A stretch of 64,000 nt of DNA. Source: Mytilinidion resinicola. Taxonomy: Eukaryota > Ascomycota > Dothideomycetes > Mytilinidiales > Mytilinidiaceae. The stretch covers positions 358,844-422,843 of the forward strand of contig NW_022985457.1 in assembly GCF_010093595.1 (NCBI RefSeq), in the 5' to 3' direction. The notes beneath the pieces are model-generated. The model did no database searches and had not been told where the DNA came from. It saw only the letters and a program-made list of their open reading frames with translations. The stretch's first letter is position 1. Every line of letters starts with the position of its first letter. A program made the position numbers and the translations under genes. Positions 1-13,196 of this stretch are shown one piece after another.

Positions 1-1318
1 TACGTCACTCACTCATCTACTGAACTCGGACCTTTTACCGGCAACAGCCATTGGCCATCGCTAGCCTTACATATTGGCATGGTGATGTTCAAATACACGT
101 CACAAATCATACATGCTACGCTCCTACGGAAGCACTTGACCCTCGGCCACTACTCGAGCTGCATGAAGTACACATAAATTACTTGTTTAGCCCGTCGCTG
201 CATAGTAAAAAAGTGTTTTACGGAGTCAACGTTTACATTAAATCCCTCTAAATCTTAAAACATCTCGCTCCCTACCACCCCAGTCCAGCTAACCAGTACA
301 CCACCGCATCACCTCAGCCTCTACCGCCCACCTTGACAGCTAGAGTATTCATACGGATACCCTATGTGAATTTGATAGGCCGGCCCATTGTAAGATTCGG
401 AGATTCTATCTTGCGTATGGTCCCACCCCAGCGGTTATGACCATCGATTCTGAACACGGGAACAAGGTCTTCGACATGGTGGCCGCAGGCATATATGTGG
501 ATAGTGATTTTGCATATCTCTTGAGATTAGTGAATAAGCTAGGTGAAATGGTCAATAGTCTCCTTGATGTGTTCACGATCAGTCGCTGATAATTTCTCAA
601 GTTTTGGAAGGAAAATTCGATTCGAAGAGTTAAAGAGGTAGTATAAGTATTGACATATTAAGATCGATATTATAGGTAGGTAGTCTGAGTCTTCCACGCC
701 TCCCGCCAACTCTCGAGACACTTCACACCCTTCGTCTGTTCCGAATACCACACACCCACACCCAGATACACCACCACAATACGTCATCCTTCCTACCTTG
801 AGGAGACCTAAATCCTGAACTTCGTCATACGGCTTATGGCACAGATTTCGCACTTGTACGGATGCCGTGGCCCGGGCGCGGTAGGGCCTGGCTGCCCCGG
901 ACACGGCGGCGCAATGCGGTGGAAGTTCACTATGGAAAACGGAGTAACAGTCAGCTCTAAGCTTCTAGGGTATAGATTCAGAGCACCTACATGGATTCAC
1001 ACACTGTTTTAGAGTGTATTGGCGGTGGCCGCAGCTGTATGTATGTTCAATCTGTTGGCACATTTTGAGTGTGATAGGCTTGGTGGGAAGTTTAGTAAAC
1101 TAGACACCGGGCTCTCGGAAATGGTTCTTGGGAGTGGTTCTTTGAGAAGTGATGTTGATATATGAAAGTTGATGCAGAACTCAGAAAGCAAAAACCTGAG
1201 ATTTAAATAATGGAGGTCGACCTGCGCCTCCAACTGTCAGGGTGCCTCAAGACCTGCTGGCTCCTGTGTTAGCCCAATTAGCTGGCACTCTATCATAGTA
1301 GCTGAACTTACGTCTCGC
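1..1318. other. no gene recognised
   Basis: Short open frames occur on both strands, including one of about 120 codons on the minus strand near 539-904. None shows a recognisable domain, and I found no convincing splice chain. No tRNA-like or repeat structure was seen. Confidence 0.5.
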
Positions 1319-1611
1319 TCAAGCAGCTCTTTTACTCCTTAATCGCTCATACAAGCATTGGCCACACTCGCAAGTCTTGATTTCTTTCTTGGTGATGGGG
1401 TCCTCATCCCCTGGCTTTCCGGGGCATGATGGCACTGGTAGATCGTTATGAGGAACGCGTGCGAAGAGAAGGCCTGCGAAGAAGAAGTCTTGGTCAGCCT
1501 TTACTTTTTTTCTACGTCGCAGAAGGATTCTGGACTACGTTGCCTCTCACACCAATCAGTAACCACGTTCTTGTGCTTGCATGTGTATGTAAACTCGGCT
1601 TTTTCGCACAT
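1319..1611 (-). CDS. possible small cysteine-rich protein (75 aa)
   Basis: I do not recognise a named family. The proposed model is exon 1 from the ATG at 1611 down to 1539, a 65-bp intron (1474-1538) and exon 2 from 1473 to 1319. The phases agree and give 75 residues. The product starts MCEKAEFTYTC and has Cys/His spacing such as C-x3-H and, near the end, C-E-C-G-x-C. That resembles the short cytoplasmic Cys-rich proteins common in fungi, with no signal peptide. The proposed donor (GTAGTC) is weak. If the intron is wrong, the first exon simply reads on to a stop near 1501. The upstream side abuts a 79-bp tandem duplication. Confidence 0.4.
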
Positions 1612-1617
1612 CTTGAG

Positions 1618-1775
1618 AGATCGAGGTAGAGTTTGAACGAGGCTTCGAGTAGCTTGTCTGGTATGTTCGAGGTTCCTTGCTGGAATATTTGGGAGAAGAT
1701 CGAGGCAGAGTTTGAATATAGGTTCGAGTAGTTTGTTTGGTATGTTCAAGGTTTCGTTGCTGGCGTATTTGGGAA
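1618..1775. repeat. tandem duplication, about 79 bp x 2
   Basis: Two adjacent copies share the pattern TCGAGG-AGAGTTTGAA...TTCGAGTAG-TTGT-TGGTATGTTC and begin at about 1621 and 1700. Many differences are C/T or G/A transitions, as expected for old duplications exposed to repeat-induced point mutation. The copies end just upstream of the possible Cys-rich gene on the minus strand. Confidence 0.75.
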
Positions 1776-2255
1776 ATCAATTCCTAGAAGTGAAAGCAAG
1801 AAGTATTTATTTGCAGTTATTGACGTAGGAGTCAAAACAAGGGGAGGAGGGAGTCAAGAAAATCTTACTTGAAACTCAAGAGTCAGCCCGCATGTCGCAC
1901 TCTCGGAACCTTGGACATCATGCTGCATTAGTCCAGTCAGCTAGTATACCATGCTCCCTCATTCTCCTCTTTTTTCGGCACTACGACTCATCCATACGCC
2001 TGCTTATACAGTCATTTAACGTGAAAGGCATCCCTGCCCGGGAGAGTGCGTTTCAACAGTTGAGCACATGTCGTGGCATGAACCACGCTTTAGAGGAGGA
2101 GTATATGAATTTTAAATGAACCTAGGAATGTCTGTTAAAGGTTATCCTCACAACCTGCTACTTCAGTCTATCCAGCTAACTAGGACGTATGTACGCTTGC
2201 CTCCGCTACTAAGCTTTGACTCCAAGTAGCACCAACCAGGACTCATACCCCAGAC
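1776..2255. other. intergenic, nothing recognised
   Basis: This is the tail-to-promoter space between the small minus-strand gene and the 3' end of the glucoamylase gene. I see no gene, repeat or RNA structure in it. Confidence 0.5.
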
Positions 2256-4223
<1,968 letters not shown>

Positions 4224-5139
4224 GATCGAGAAAGAGAACCGAATGAGTCTTTCAAGAAAACGTAAAAGTTGGTGGGAAGAGAAACTGTAACGGAGCAAAG
4301 CTGCTTGGTTTGGCTGCCCAAAATTTGGAAAAACACCCCTCTCTTAAATAGAGATTGATAACTCAGAGGTCTCGTAAATCAACCTCCGCCATGCGGCCCA
4401 ATGTTCGTTCCCTGGCTTGGGCTCCGGTGAATTTTTTTACCAGCGCAGTAGTGTCGTGAGATGAAGGTGAAATGCAGAGTGGTGAGGGACGAAATCTAGG
4501 AGGCCCGAATCGGGGCAAAGCCTTATGGGGAAGGTTGAAAGTGTATACATCATCGGCGGTAGATCTAGTCTGCGGCATTTCCTCACTACCGGCTGTGGCT
4601 CCTCAATATACATGGCGGAGTAAGACTCGATCGTGGGCTAGCTAAGCAACTGTGATGTGAGAGGCTTGAAGTCTGTCAGCTGCTTAAGCACTTCCGGAGG
4701 GTTGAACAACGCCCACCTAGGCGCCTTCCCTGGTCTTGTTTGCGGGGTAGATATATTAAATCAATTACCGCGGCATGTTTTATATTGAAGTAATGGAAAC
4801 ACCCATGACATATCGGCCAAAAGACCAAATCCAGCGATCTTCCCGATCGTGTGGAGTCCCCACAGCTGCAAGGCACGGGTCGCTTATCCATCGACACTGC
4901 TTCCAGAAACCTTCCTATAGAGTAGTGATATTACCACCAATCACAAGCTGGGACTAACAAACCACCGAGGAGCCTTTCTTAGCGATGTGATCGAAAAGTC
5001 AGAGGTAAAGGAGGTGGGAAGGGAGAAGTTCGCGTTCATGAAAGCGGCTAGCGGATTTCGTCAATCACGTCGCGTAGTTCTCGCTCTTCTCCATCTACCT
5101 CATCACGATCTGAATAAGTACATTAATTCAAGCTTCAGC
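4224..5139. other. divergent intergenic region, nothing recognised
   Basis: This space lies between the 5' end of the glucoamylase gene (minus) and the first 2EXR-like gene (plus), so it probably holds both promoters. No gene or repeat is recognised. Short open frames here have no domain features. Confidence 0.5.
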
Positions 5140-6526
5140 ATGAGTACACCGGAGCGCATACAGTCTGCAAGTGATGGTGGGTCTGCTGCGTCACATTGGT
5201 GGAGCCCAGCGAATATTGCTTGCTAATGCCACCAAAGGGCATCCTCCACCTCTCAACGACGCGTCGTTCATGGAGCCGCCTCTTAACAATGCTACCTCCA
5301 AACCGGAATCCGACATCATTTGGAACGGCTTTAAAACACGACCCTGTCTCTCCGCGAGCAGTTGATATATCGTGCAGTGTCCAACAAGCTTCAGGACCTT
5401 CCTGCCGAGATCCGACTCGAAGTATTCAGATACGCGTTCGATTACGGTGCAAGAGCTCCCGTCACCGTCCAGAAGGATACAACTGAGCTTTCATGGGTGT
5501 CGTATGACCCACGGAGCCAACTATACAATTGGTGCAACGAAAAACTGGTTGGGCTCAACATCGCCCTGGAGGCGGCTGAGGCGTTATATGGATGTGTCTG
5601 GTTCGAGCTGGCTGCGTTTGAAAGCACTCCCTGCTTCATCAAGTCATCGATAGCTGTACGATATTTCAAGCCCGGAGACCACGTCAAAAACATTAGCTTC
5701 GAAATTGGCGAACCCAACTTTTACACTGACTTCGATACTCGATATCGACCACCCCCATACGAGCATGTTGATGTGCACCCGCAAGCTTGGAAATGCCTTG
5801 AGTTGCTTTTAGAGATGCCGAAGCATTCCCTGCCGTTGGGCGGGAGAAGAGTTTCTTGCGATGGCCCCTACTATCATTGGCTTGAGAAGGCGTGGGGTGC
5901 ATATAAAAGTCACTCGTTGGGACGAACTACTTGATTGTTCCAGGGACGACGACCCAGATGCGTACGAGCAGGACGGAGATGATGAATCGATGTGGTCCGA
6001 AGCCGATTATTCGAGAAACGAGTTCCAGCACTCGAGACAGAAGGTCAAGGGTGAAACTTGCGACCCTGGAGCATGGTTGAAATTGCAGCATAATAGGAAG
6101 TATCAAGGGGGTGATGATATGCCTGAAGATGGACTGTCGGACCTTGGCATGAACGAAGCCTTGAATAAAGCCCCAGTTCAAGAGCATGTTCACGCTGATA
6201 CAAACAATGAGATTAGCTTCAAAGCCGAGGTGCAAATAGAAGATCAACCCGACTCTAATTGGGAGCGTCAAGAACCTGAGTGGTTATATGATGATCAGAG
6301 CTTCCTCGACTATCAGCGCTCAAAGAACTCCTGGACACCTCCCCAGCGCATTGAAAAAATATTCGATACACCAACAACGGATGACTACGAGACTATGCGA
6401 ATGTACGACGAGGATCCTGAGAGATTCTGGAGGCTACCTAACGTTTCTAAGTACCACATATTTCTGCACAAACATCTACAAAAGCCAGTATCGCACAAAA
6501 GGTCGATACCAGAGGTCGAGGAATAA
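5140..6526 (+). CDS. 2EXR/F-box-like protein copy 1, frameshifted
   Basis: First member of a local family. Proposed exon 1 is 5140-5176 (MSTPERIQSASD), followed by a 201-bp phase-1 intron (5177-5377) and exon 2 from 5378. The start of exon 2 carries the family hallmark LQDLPAEIRLEVFRYAF, then YNWCNEKLVGLNIALEA and RYFKPGDHV. The frame runs to a stop at 5934 (197 aa). The homologous C-terminal part, with APTIIGLRRRGV and an acidic tail, lies in another frame and continues to 6526. Compared with copy 3, about 20 bp are missing after the MPK motif near 5823, which breaks the frame. Either the product is truncated or this is a young pseudogene, unless the sequence has an error. Proteins of this type are usually annotated as F-box or 2EXR domain proteins; a specific function is unknown. 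Confidence 0.6.
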
Positions 6527-7012
6527 GTCGACCGCTTTAAACGCCTACGTATTTCCCGCGTTCCTTTCCATAATTTCGTATAGTTCCAATACTGCCATCC
6601 CGGCTTATGTATCCCCTATATTCTGCACCTAGAATTCTATATGCGCTCACAAGCATTGTTTTTGCCTTGATTGGAGTGCCCGACACGGGGCCACCCTGCG
6701 CAGACCCTCCAGATCTCTCAGGAATTACATCCTATTCAAGTTTACAGCAACGAGGGAAATAGATTCTGGCGAAGGACATTGATGTTGCCCTTACCTCTAA
6801 GTAATTACAAAATAAAGAAAGTCAGTACGTCGTGTTGGCTGAATGCGGTGGTACGCGTGGTTGATCGCGAAAAGTACCACGGGTCATCATCGTCAACCCT
6901 TCACTTCAAATTAGAATATTGGCATCGACACTCTGTCCCCACAGACATTTCAAATTCCTCGCACATCCACTTCCGCAGTCTAACACTCTCGACGAAACCC
7001 GAGCATCTCACG
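6527..7012. other. intergenic, nothing recognised
   Basis: Space between family copies 1 and 2; it probably holds the promoter of copy 2. No gene or repeat recognised. Confidence 0.5.
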
Positions 7013-7776
7013 ATGGTCACAACTGTCGAACGAAAGGCTCAAGGTGAGTTGCGAAACCGGTCTAAGCCGATACAACAGTTATTTCATAACAGTGGCTAAT
7101 GGCTTGTGAAGGGTATCCCCACGTGTGTCACAGGCCGCTATATGCCAACGGCATAGTTTGCTAGGGTATAATCTACTTGCTCGACTCCAAGGACGGCCCT
7201 CTGTCCGCAGACCTGAGGCGTCGCCCTTCATGGGACGAGCACGTACGCGTAGTCCATGCTGCTTCTGGGAAACTTCAGAAACTCCCCGCCGAACTCCGCC
7301 TGCACATTTTCCGATATGTATTCCATCAGCCGATGTGGACTCTAATGATCCGAACCCCTTGCGCTGAAGGCTTCATGTTCCAGCATGTAGCGTACACTCG
7401 TTTTTGCGAGGGTGCCAGTATATATGATTGGTGCAACGAGAAGCTCGTGGGGCCGGAAATTGCATTAGAAGGTTCGGAGCTCCTGTGGAGGGCGACCGCG
7501 GTTGTAGTGAACCTGACGGGTCTTCCAGCCTTCATGAAACGCTCGCTCGCTGTACCAAATTTCAAGCTCGTGGACCATGCCCGGAGACTCTGCATTCATC
7601 TTCGTCGGCCAGAGACCTACACATCGGAGCAGTTGGGTCTGCTCTTGAACGTCCCGAAAGTGGAGAGTGTCTGTTTCCATTTTAATCTCGGACAGTACGA
7701 GGATCTCGAGGCTTCTCCTGTGGTCGTTAGCTTGAGGCAGCGTGGAGTGGATCTAGTTCTAGCTATGAATTCTTGA
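7013..7776 (+). CDS. 2EXR/F-box-like protein copy 2, intact-looking
   Basis: Paralogue of the neighbouring copy. Exon 1 is 7013-7043 (MVTTVERKAQ), followed by a phase-1 intron of 167 bp (7044-7210) with a GTGAGT donor. Exon 2 is 7211-7776, giving 198 aa. The organisation, a tiny first exon and a phase-1 intron before the LQKLPAELRLHIFRYVF motif, matches copy 1 and supports both models. Other shared blocks are YDWCNEKLVGPEIALEG and VPNFKLVDHAR. It is shorter than the ancestral form and lacks the acidic C-terminal region of copies 1 and 3. No catalytic residues are seen. The LPAE(I/L)RL-type N-terminal motif is what fungal 2EXR/F-box-like proteins share; a ubiquitin-ligase role is only inference. 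Confidence 0.6.
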
Positions 7777-8441
7777 GCCGAAATTTGAGCTAGACAAGCA
7801 AGACTACGGCCCTACACTTGTGGCCGAGAGCTTCGCAGATCAAATTGTCGATAGTACACATGATGAATACGCATCCACACAGAAGCATCAAGAGAAGAAC
7901 GGAAGCTGACTTTGGAAACTTGACTTGTTCCGCGATCATATCACATAGAAAAGAACCATACATCGCATTACAAAAGTGAAAAGTATCAGAGTAGCGGATT
8001 CTATGAATTTCAACAGCTCGCGTCTTGGTTCCATATTCCCTATAGATTTATAGAGCAGAGTTGATTGCAGGTGTGCCATTTTGAAACTATCTCGCGACCC
8101 AAATTGGGGTTCGGACATCTAGAAGCTTACAATCTCCTATACAGCATTTCCTCACGCGTCCAATGCTTGATCTATCTTGCAAACTATGGCTGCACTCTTT
8201 TCTCTTATACGACCTCTCCATTCTCGGCCGAGACAGCTTCTCCGCCTCCCTCACCCCTTCCAGCAAGGGTAGGCATATACCCCGCCAAACGCGGGGCAAA
8301 ATTACCGTTCCGGAGACCCGACCTCCATCCGGAGGGACACTGTAATCTCTCCGAAACCGATTTCCAAGCACTATAATGGCATTGCAAGTCCCTCATTCCT
8401 TCTTCTAAAAGGCTTACGAGAGGTGCTGCTAATTATCCATC
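7777..8441. other. intergenic, nothing recognised
   Basis: Promoter-side region of the hydrolase gene that starts at 8442. Only short frames occur, with no domain features and no repeat. Confidence 0.5.
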
Positions 8442-9514
8442 ATGAAGACTGCCTTTGAAAGACTTGTTCGGTTCAAGAGCAAGGGAGGGGAGGTGCTGTA
8501 TGGAGAGGCCCCGACTGGAGATGATTTGATTGGGAAGACGGTGGAGGTGTATGAAGGGGAGCAGCCGTGGGAGCTGAAGGCTACTGGGAAGAAGGCTGGG
8601 ATTGCGGAGGTTTGCGACCTTTCAAAGCAGTGGCTCGTTAATTAGCTAATTGGAGTGATTGCAGGTCCTGAGCCCTCTACCAGCGGCACCTATATTTTAT
8701 GGAATTGGCTTGAACTACAAGGAGCATATTGCAGAAGCTGGCGTGCGTATAGATGACTCTAAAGTCTAGAGGAAATGCTGAAGACCTGAGGCGGCGACGC
8801 AGTTTCCAACACCAGGATTCCCTACAGTCTTCACAAAACCCGCCGGTAAACACCTCCAGATTCCAGACTTTCGAGTAAAGGCAAACGCTAACCTAGCTTC
8901 CAAATCTAGATGCTCTCGCCGGCCCATTCGACGACATAATCATCTACAAAGACTGTCAAAAGACCATGGACTACGAGGTAAACAAACCCAACCCTATATC
9001 CCAAATAAACCCACTCTAACGCTATTCCTAGGGCGAACTCACCGTCATAATCGGCAAAGTCGCCCTCAACCTCACCGACTCCGACGACCCCTTCGACTAC
9101 ATCCTCGGCTATACCACTGGCAACGACGTCTCCTGCCGCTACTGGCAGATGCCCGAGCAATCCGGCAACCAGCACGGCTACGCCAAATCCTTCGACCGCT
9201 TCGGGCCCATCGGCCCCGTGCTCGTCTCCCCTAGCCTGATACCCGACCCGGCCGCGCTCACTCTCAAGTCTTTTGTGAACGGGGAGGAGCGGCAGAGCAC
9301 GTCAACGAGCGATTTGCTGTTTACGATTCCGCAGATCATCAGGCATTTGAGCAGGGGCACGACGTTGCGGCCGGGGACGGCGATTATGACGGGCACACCG
9401 AACGGGGTGGCCGCGTTTATGAAGCCGCCGGCGTGGGTGCAGGATGGGGATGTGGTAGAGGTGAAGATTAGTGAGATTGGGAGCATTAAGAATAAGTATG
9501 TTTTTGAGAAGTAG
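8442..9514 (+). CDS. fumarylacetoacetase-fold hydrolase/isomerase (FAH family)
   Basis: Five exons rebuild a 283-aa protein: 8442-8609, 8665-8742, 8791-8845, 8910-8977 and 9032-9514, with all phases consistent. The family acts on acylpyruvates or on 2-hydroxyhepta-2,4-dienedioate-type intermediates of aromatic ring cleavage, using a divalent metal. Visible signatures are YGIGLNYKEH, FTKPADALAGPFDDI, the GELTVIIGK strand, the GYTTGNDVS block, KSFDRFGPIGP and the late TGTPNGVA turn. The spacing is that of the short bacterial-type FAH proteins, not of tyrosine-pathway fumarylacetoacetase, which is about 420 aa. The next gene on the same strand is a VOC-fold, dioxygenase-like protein, so a joint role in aromatic catabolism is plausible. 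The exact substrate cannot be read from the sequence. Confidence 0.9.
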
Positions 9515-10383
9515 GGTAGGCGAATTAGAATTGTTTGGGCACAGCCGTGCGCTGAGGTAGATGGGAAGAGTACCTCCTTACGTTTACACTTCAGTGAGAG
9601 ATTCGAAACCTACCGAGTACATATAGCGTAAGACTATGGGATGCTCGTTCTTTCTGGTGGAACAGCTTGCCTCTGCTTATTAATGCGTGATCCCTTCTCT
9701 CGAAGATGGAGAGATATAGCCTATTTGTGGAAAGCGCTGACTAGAATGGAGTATAGCGCGTTAGGTCGCTTGATAGTCACATGCCTCTCATGTGACCTTT
9801 TCCAAGCCCCTCACCACCTGGAATACGCAAACCACGGAGCCCATGTAACCTAACACAAATGGTCAACCCTCCTCATTCTTTCTCAGTTCCCTACTACCCG
9901 TGACCCACCTCTCCTCAAACCTTTGACACCACGTGCCCTCCGGAACCCGGAGCTTAGAACGCGGTCACTCCTTGGTAATCTAACCACGACCTTCGGGAAG
10001 ACAGGGAGCGAGCCCCCGAATGGTCGAAACCCCGATATAACGAGACCCCGGATGTTGCGGGGCACAGCTTAGCGTGGTCGACCACAGCTTCGGATCACGT
10101 AGATATATTACTAACGCTTCGTGTCCAACTGGAAGTCTGAATTTTGCGACGAGTTGAAAGGGGCGAAGTAATACTGATTGGAAATACTAGCATCGACTTA
10201 TTGATAAGACTGCATTTATAAGGTTCGGAATATCGAAGAGTGAGGGAAGCGTTACTGGCAGGTATGTAAGTAAAGTTGGGAGGGGGTGAGAGGTATAAGA
10301 ACTGACAAAGACTTCCAGACTCTACTATATCTATCCATCAAACTCCCCCATCAAAAGTCAACTAGAGCAGCCAAACATTTAAC
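9515..10383. other. intergenic, nothing recognised
   Basis: Space between two same-strand metabolic genes. It is too long for a shared transcript to be assumed. No gene, RNA or repeat recognised. Confidence 0.5.
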
Positions 10384-11074
10384 ATGGCTAAGGACTTCGA
10401 CTTCGACCAGAAATCCGCGAAGGTGGTCTCCCCTATCCGCCTCGCGCACGTGGTCCTACGAACCACGCCCGACAAGTTTAAAATCATGACAGACTTCTAC
10501 AAGACCTTTCTAGGGGGAGAAGCTAGTTACGAGAACGAGTTCCTGAGCTTCATCACATACGACGAGGAACACCACCGCCTCGCGATCGGCGCGATCCCTG
10601 GTACAGGACCGAAGAATCAGAGGACGTGTGGGCTAGAGGTAAGGCGTGCCCCTACTCTTTAACAAGCCTAAAGAGACAGCGATGTTGGGAAGGGACAGGG
10701 TTAATGTGACCTAGCATATCGCCTTCGCCCACTCGAGCCTCAATGAGCTCCTCCTCGCATACCGCCAACGCAAAGCCGCCGGCATCGACCCCTCCTGGTG
10801 CATCAACCACGGGCCGACCACGTCCATCTACTATCACGACCCAGATGGCAACATGCTTGAGACGCAGGTAGATGCGTTTGAGACGCCGGAGGAAGCGACC
10901 GATTTTATGATGAGCAAGGCGTTCCAGGAGAACCCATTCGGCGCGGACTTTGACCCCGAGGAGCACATTGGTAGGATTAAGAAGGGTGAGAGTGCGAAGA
11001 GTATCTTGAAGCGGCCGGATGTGGGGCACAGGGGGCCGGAGAGCTTGCCGGCTGCGGTGTTGGGAGGTCTGTAG
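10384..11074 (+). CDS. VOC-superfamily protein (glyoxalase/extradiol dioxygenase-like)
   Basis: Two exons (10384-10638 and 10715-11074, with a 76-bp phase-0 intron) encode 204 aa. The first beta-alpha-beta module carries the metal-type His in PIRLAHVVLRT followed by MTDFYKTFLGG. The second module contains EHIAFAHSSLNELL and the terminal YYHDPDGNMLETQVD, whose Glu is the usual third metal ligand in vicinal-oxygen-chelate enzymes. This is the pattern of biphenyl-2,3-diol or homoprotocatechuate dioxygenase-like VOC proteins. The protein could equally be a lactoylglutathione-lyase-like or fosfomycin-resistance-like member. Its neighbour is a FAH-fold hydrolase, which favours a ring-cleavage route, but this is inference. 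Confidence 0.85.
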
Positions 11075-11213
11075 GTCGTAGGTACGAAGGGTCCTGCAAT
11101 ATCAAATCGTGAAGTTACACTTATAACAGCGACCTCCGTGAATCTTTCGAGTGATTGATGGAATTGAAGAACGATTGAAGGTACGAATTCGAATCCCACG
11201 TGGGATCATTGAT

Positions 11214-12250
11214 TCATTCGAATATATCATCGTCTTCATCGGATGTATCATCTGCAAACTCCCTCCCGTCTCTTTCACGCTTAAGTAAATCCGCAAACCT
11301 CTCCGGCGCCAAGATCAACACACGATAGACCGAGGCAACCATCATCTGCTCTTTGTAACAGGCAGCAGCATGTTGAAAATCGGGTTCCACTGGCTTCCTG
11401 AATATGTTGTCAATACGCTCAGGTTCACCGTAATGAGTTGTCCCCGTGTAAACGCTCGGATCTCTTCTCCTTTTGCCTATTTCGGCCTTTCGTATGACTT
11501 CCTTTCTCGCGGCGTTGAATATTTCATCTCCGTAAATCGGAGTACCCCATATCGTCCTCCATACCCTCGTCCGGTGACTCGCCAGACCCCTTCGTCAGTC
11601 TTACAAGAACCCCACGCTTCATTAAGGCAATTATTGTGGGAGCTAAATGGAGGATCTCGTTCTTCTGCCATGTATTAGGGATGTACATGTGAATCTCTCG
11701 CAACTTCGGCATGTCCAGGAGCATTTTCAGTCTCGGCCAAGTCTGAGGGTCCATCTCGATCGTTTTGCCACCCCACAGGTGCTCCTTGAAATCTTTGTCA
11801 TCATTCGAGTATCTAGATCCATCGATCTCCGGGTCCCAAGCTACTTGGCCAACGTCGACGATGAGGTATCGGACGTGATCACCGGGCTTGAAGCGTCGTA
11901 CAGACTTATAGCCAGTGGAAGATGCGAAAGTCGGGAAATCCTCTAGATCGAGATGGAACATGTAGAGGCGTAGAAGGCCTCGGATGCCTCTGTCGCGACG
12001 TTGAGCCCAACGAATCTCTCATAGCACCAGTCATACAGCGTCGTCCTTAGGTCCCATGACACCCATCGGAAACCATAGACGTGCCTTCCCACAGTAGTGA
12101 TAGTTCGAACATATTCTGGTGTTATTCGCTTAGTCGTGACAGAAGCGCCAATTGGACGGATAGCACAGGAGCTTTGGTGTTGTAGTCAAACGCGTATCGA
12201 ACAATGCGCAATCGGGCCTCAGCAGGTAGACTCTAGAGCTTCTCGGAGAG
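11214..12250 (-). pseudogene. 2EXR/F-box-like copy 3, decayed
   Basis: Homology to copies 1 and 2 continues over about 1 kb on the minus strand, but in several frames. The LPAEARLRIVRYAFDY block near 12190-12235 is preceded by an in-frame TAG (12233-12235) where copy 1 has CAG, a C-to-T change. The frame shifts near 12130-12165, then reads RWVSWDL and LYDWCYERFVGLNVATEA. It shifts again near 11970 into a segment with RRFKPGDHVRYL and APTIIALMKRGV. It shifts once more near 11524 into a tail with ERIDNIF, ending in an acidic stretch at 11214. The tail matches the C-terminus of copy 1, so the ancestral gene was the long form. Several independent lesions make a functional product very unlikely. 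Confidence 0.8.
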
Positions 12251-13196
12251 CTGCTGAATTACGCGTGCGTGAGGGGTCCATGGGGTCTTTTCTTTGCCAT
12301 TCTTGACGCTATGGTCGGAATGAGGATCTAATGGTGGGCAAGGTTCGGAACGCAAGGCGGCAGACGCGGCGGAGAGCGCTTTACGCGTCGTTATTAGCTT
12401 GCCTATGCGGACACGTGATTCTCAATGGACTGATGCTCAAGGACTCACGTCTGACTAACGTTGTTCGAGGCTGAGGTATGCTCATCTTGGTTTTTGGTGC
12501 GGAAACAGTGGTAAGGGAGATGAGAGAACTGGGGATGAGAACGGGATTCAGACCGCCTTGGCGCGCTATCATCGCCCATACCCCTCCCCCACCACCACGC
12601 GGGCTGGTCGTATAAACAGCATTGTTTAGCAGAGAGGCTTGATTCATCGACTGTAGGTGTCGTGAGTTTGGCTCACTCATCCAATTGATTGAAAGCCAAA
12701 AATTGTCGATGGAGTCCCAATATGTATATGTAATATGTCCTTTAAATTGTTTTAATCTTTGATAATATTATTTAGATTCTTCCGAAATATGGACAGTAGT
12801 CCTTAGAACCTACTACTAGTCCGAGATAGTCGAGGACATTGTCATCAGGTGTCTTTTGACGTCCTTTGAGCAGTATAAGCTCGGAGCCGCATGCTCATCT
12901 GGATCAAAGTACGGTGCGAGGAAAGCTTGGGTGTTCGAATATTATCCTTCGTCAACGTCCCTGAAAAACCTCTACCATGACATGCCCTAATGCATGCAAG
13001 TCAATGCAGTTTTGTGAGCATCCTTTTGTCGTTGATTTGCCGAGCAGTGCGGCATTGTGTCGCTTGGCGAGTCGTAGGCTAAGAAACGCATCGTTATCCC
13101 AGAGAGGAATTAACACCGAAATGATTTAGATGAGTCCAATCCACTCCTTTATACTATGCCTTTTGAGTTGGCGATTGCATACGCGGTGCACTGCTT
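12251..13196. other. intergenic, nothing recognised
   Basis: Lies between the decayed 2EXR copy and the 3' end of the histidine kinase gene. A moderately AT-rich patch is seen around 12730-12800. No gene or clear repeat. Confidence 0.5.

Noticed and set aside
8442..11074. A biosynthetic gene cluster around the FAH and VOC genes
   Set aside because: No synthase, P450 or dedicated regulator nearby; only two catabolic-type genes.
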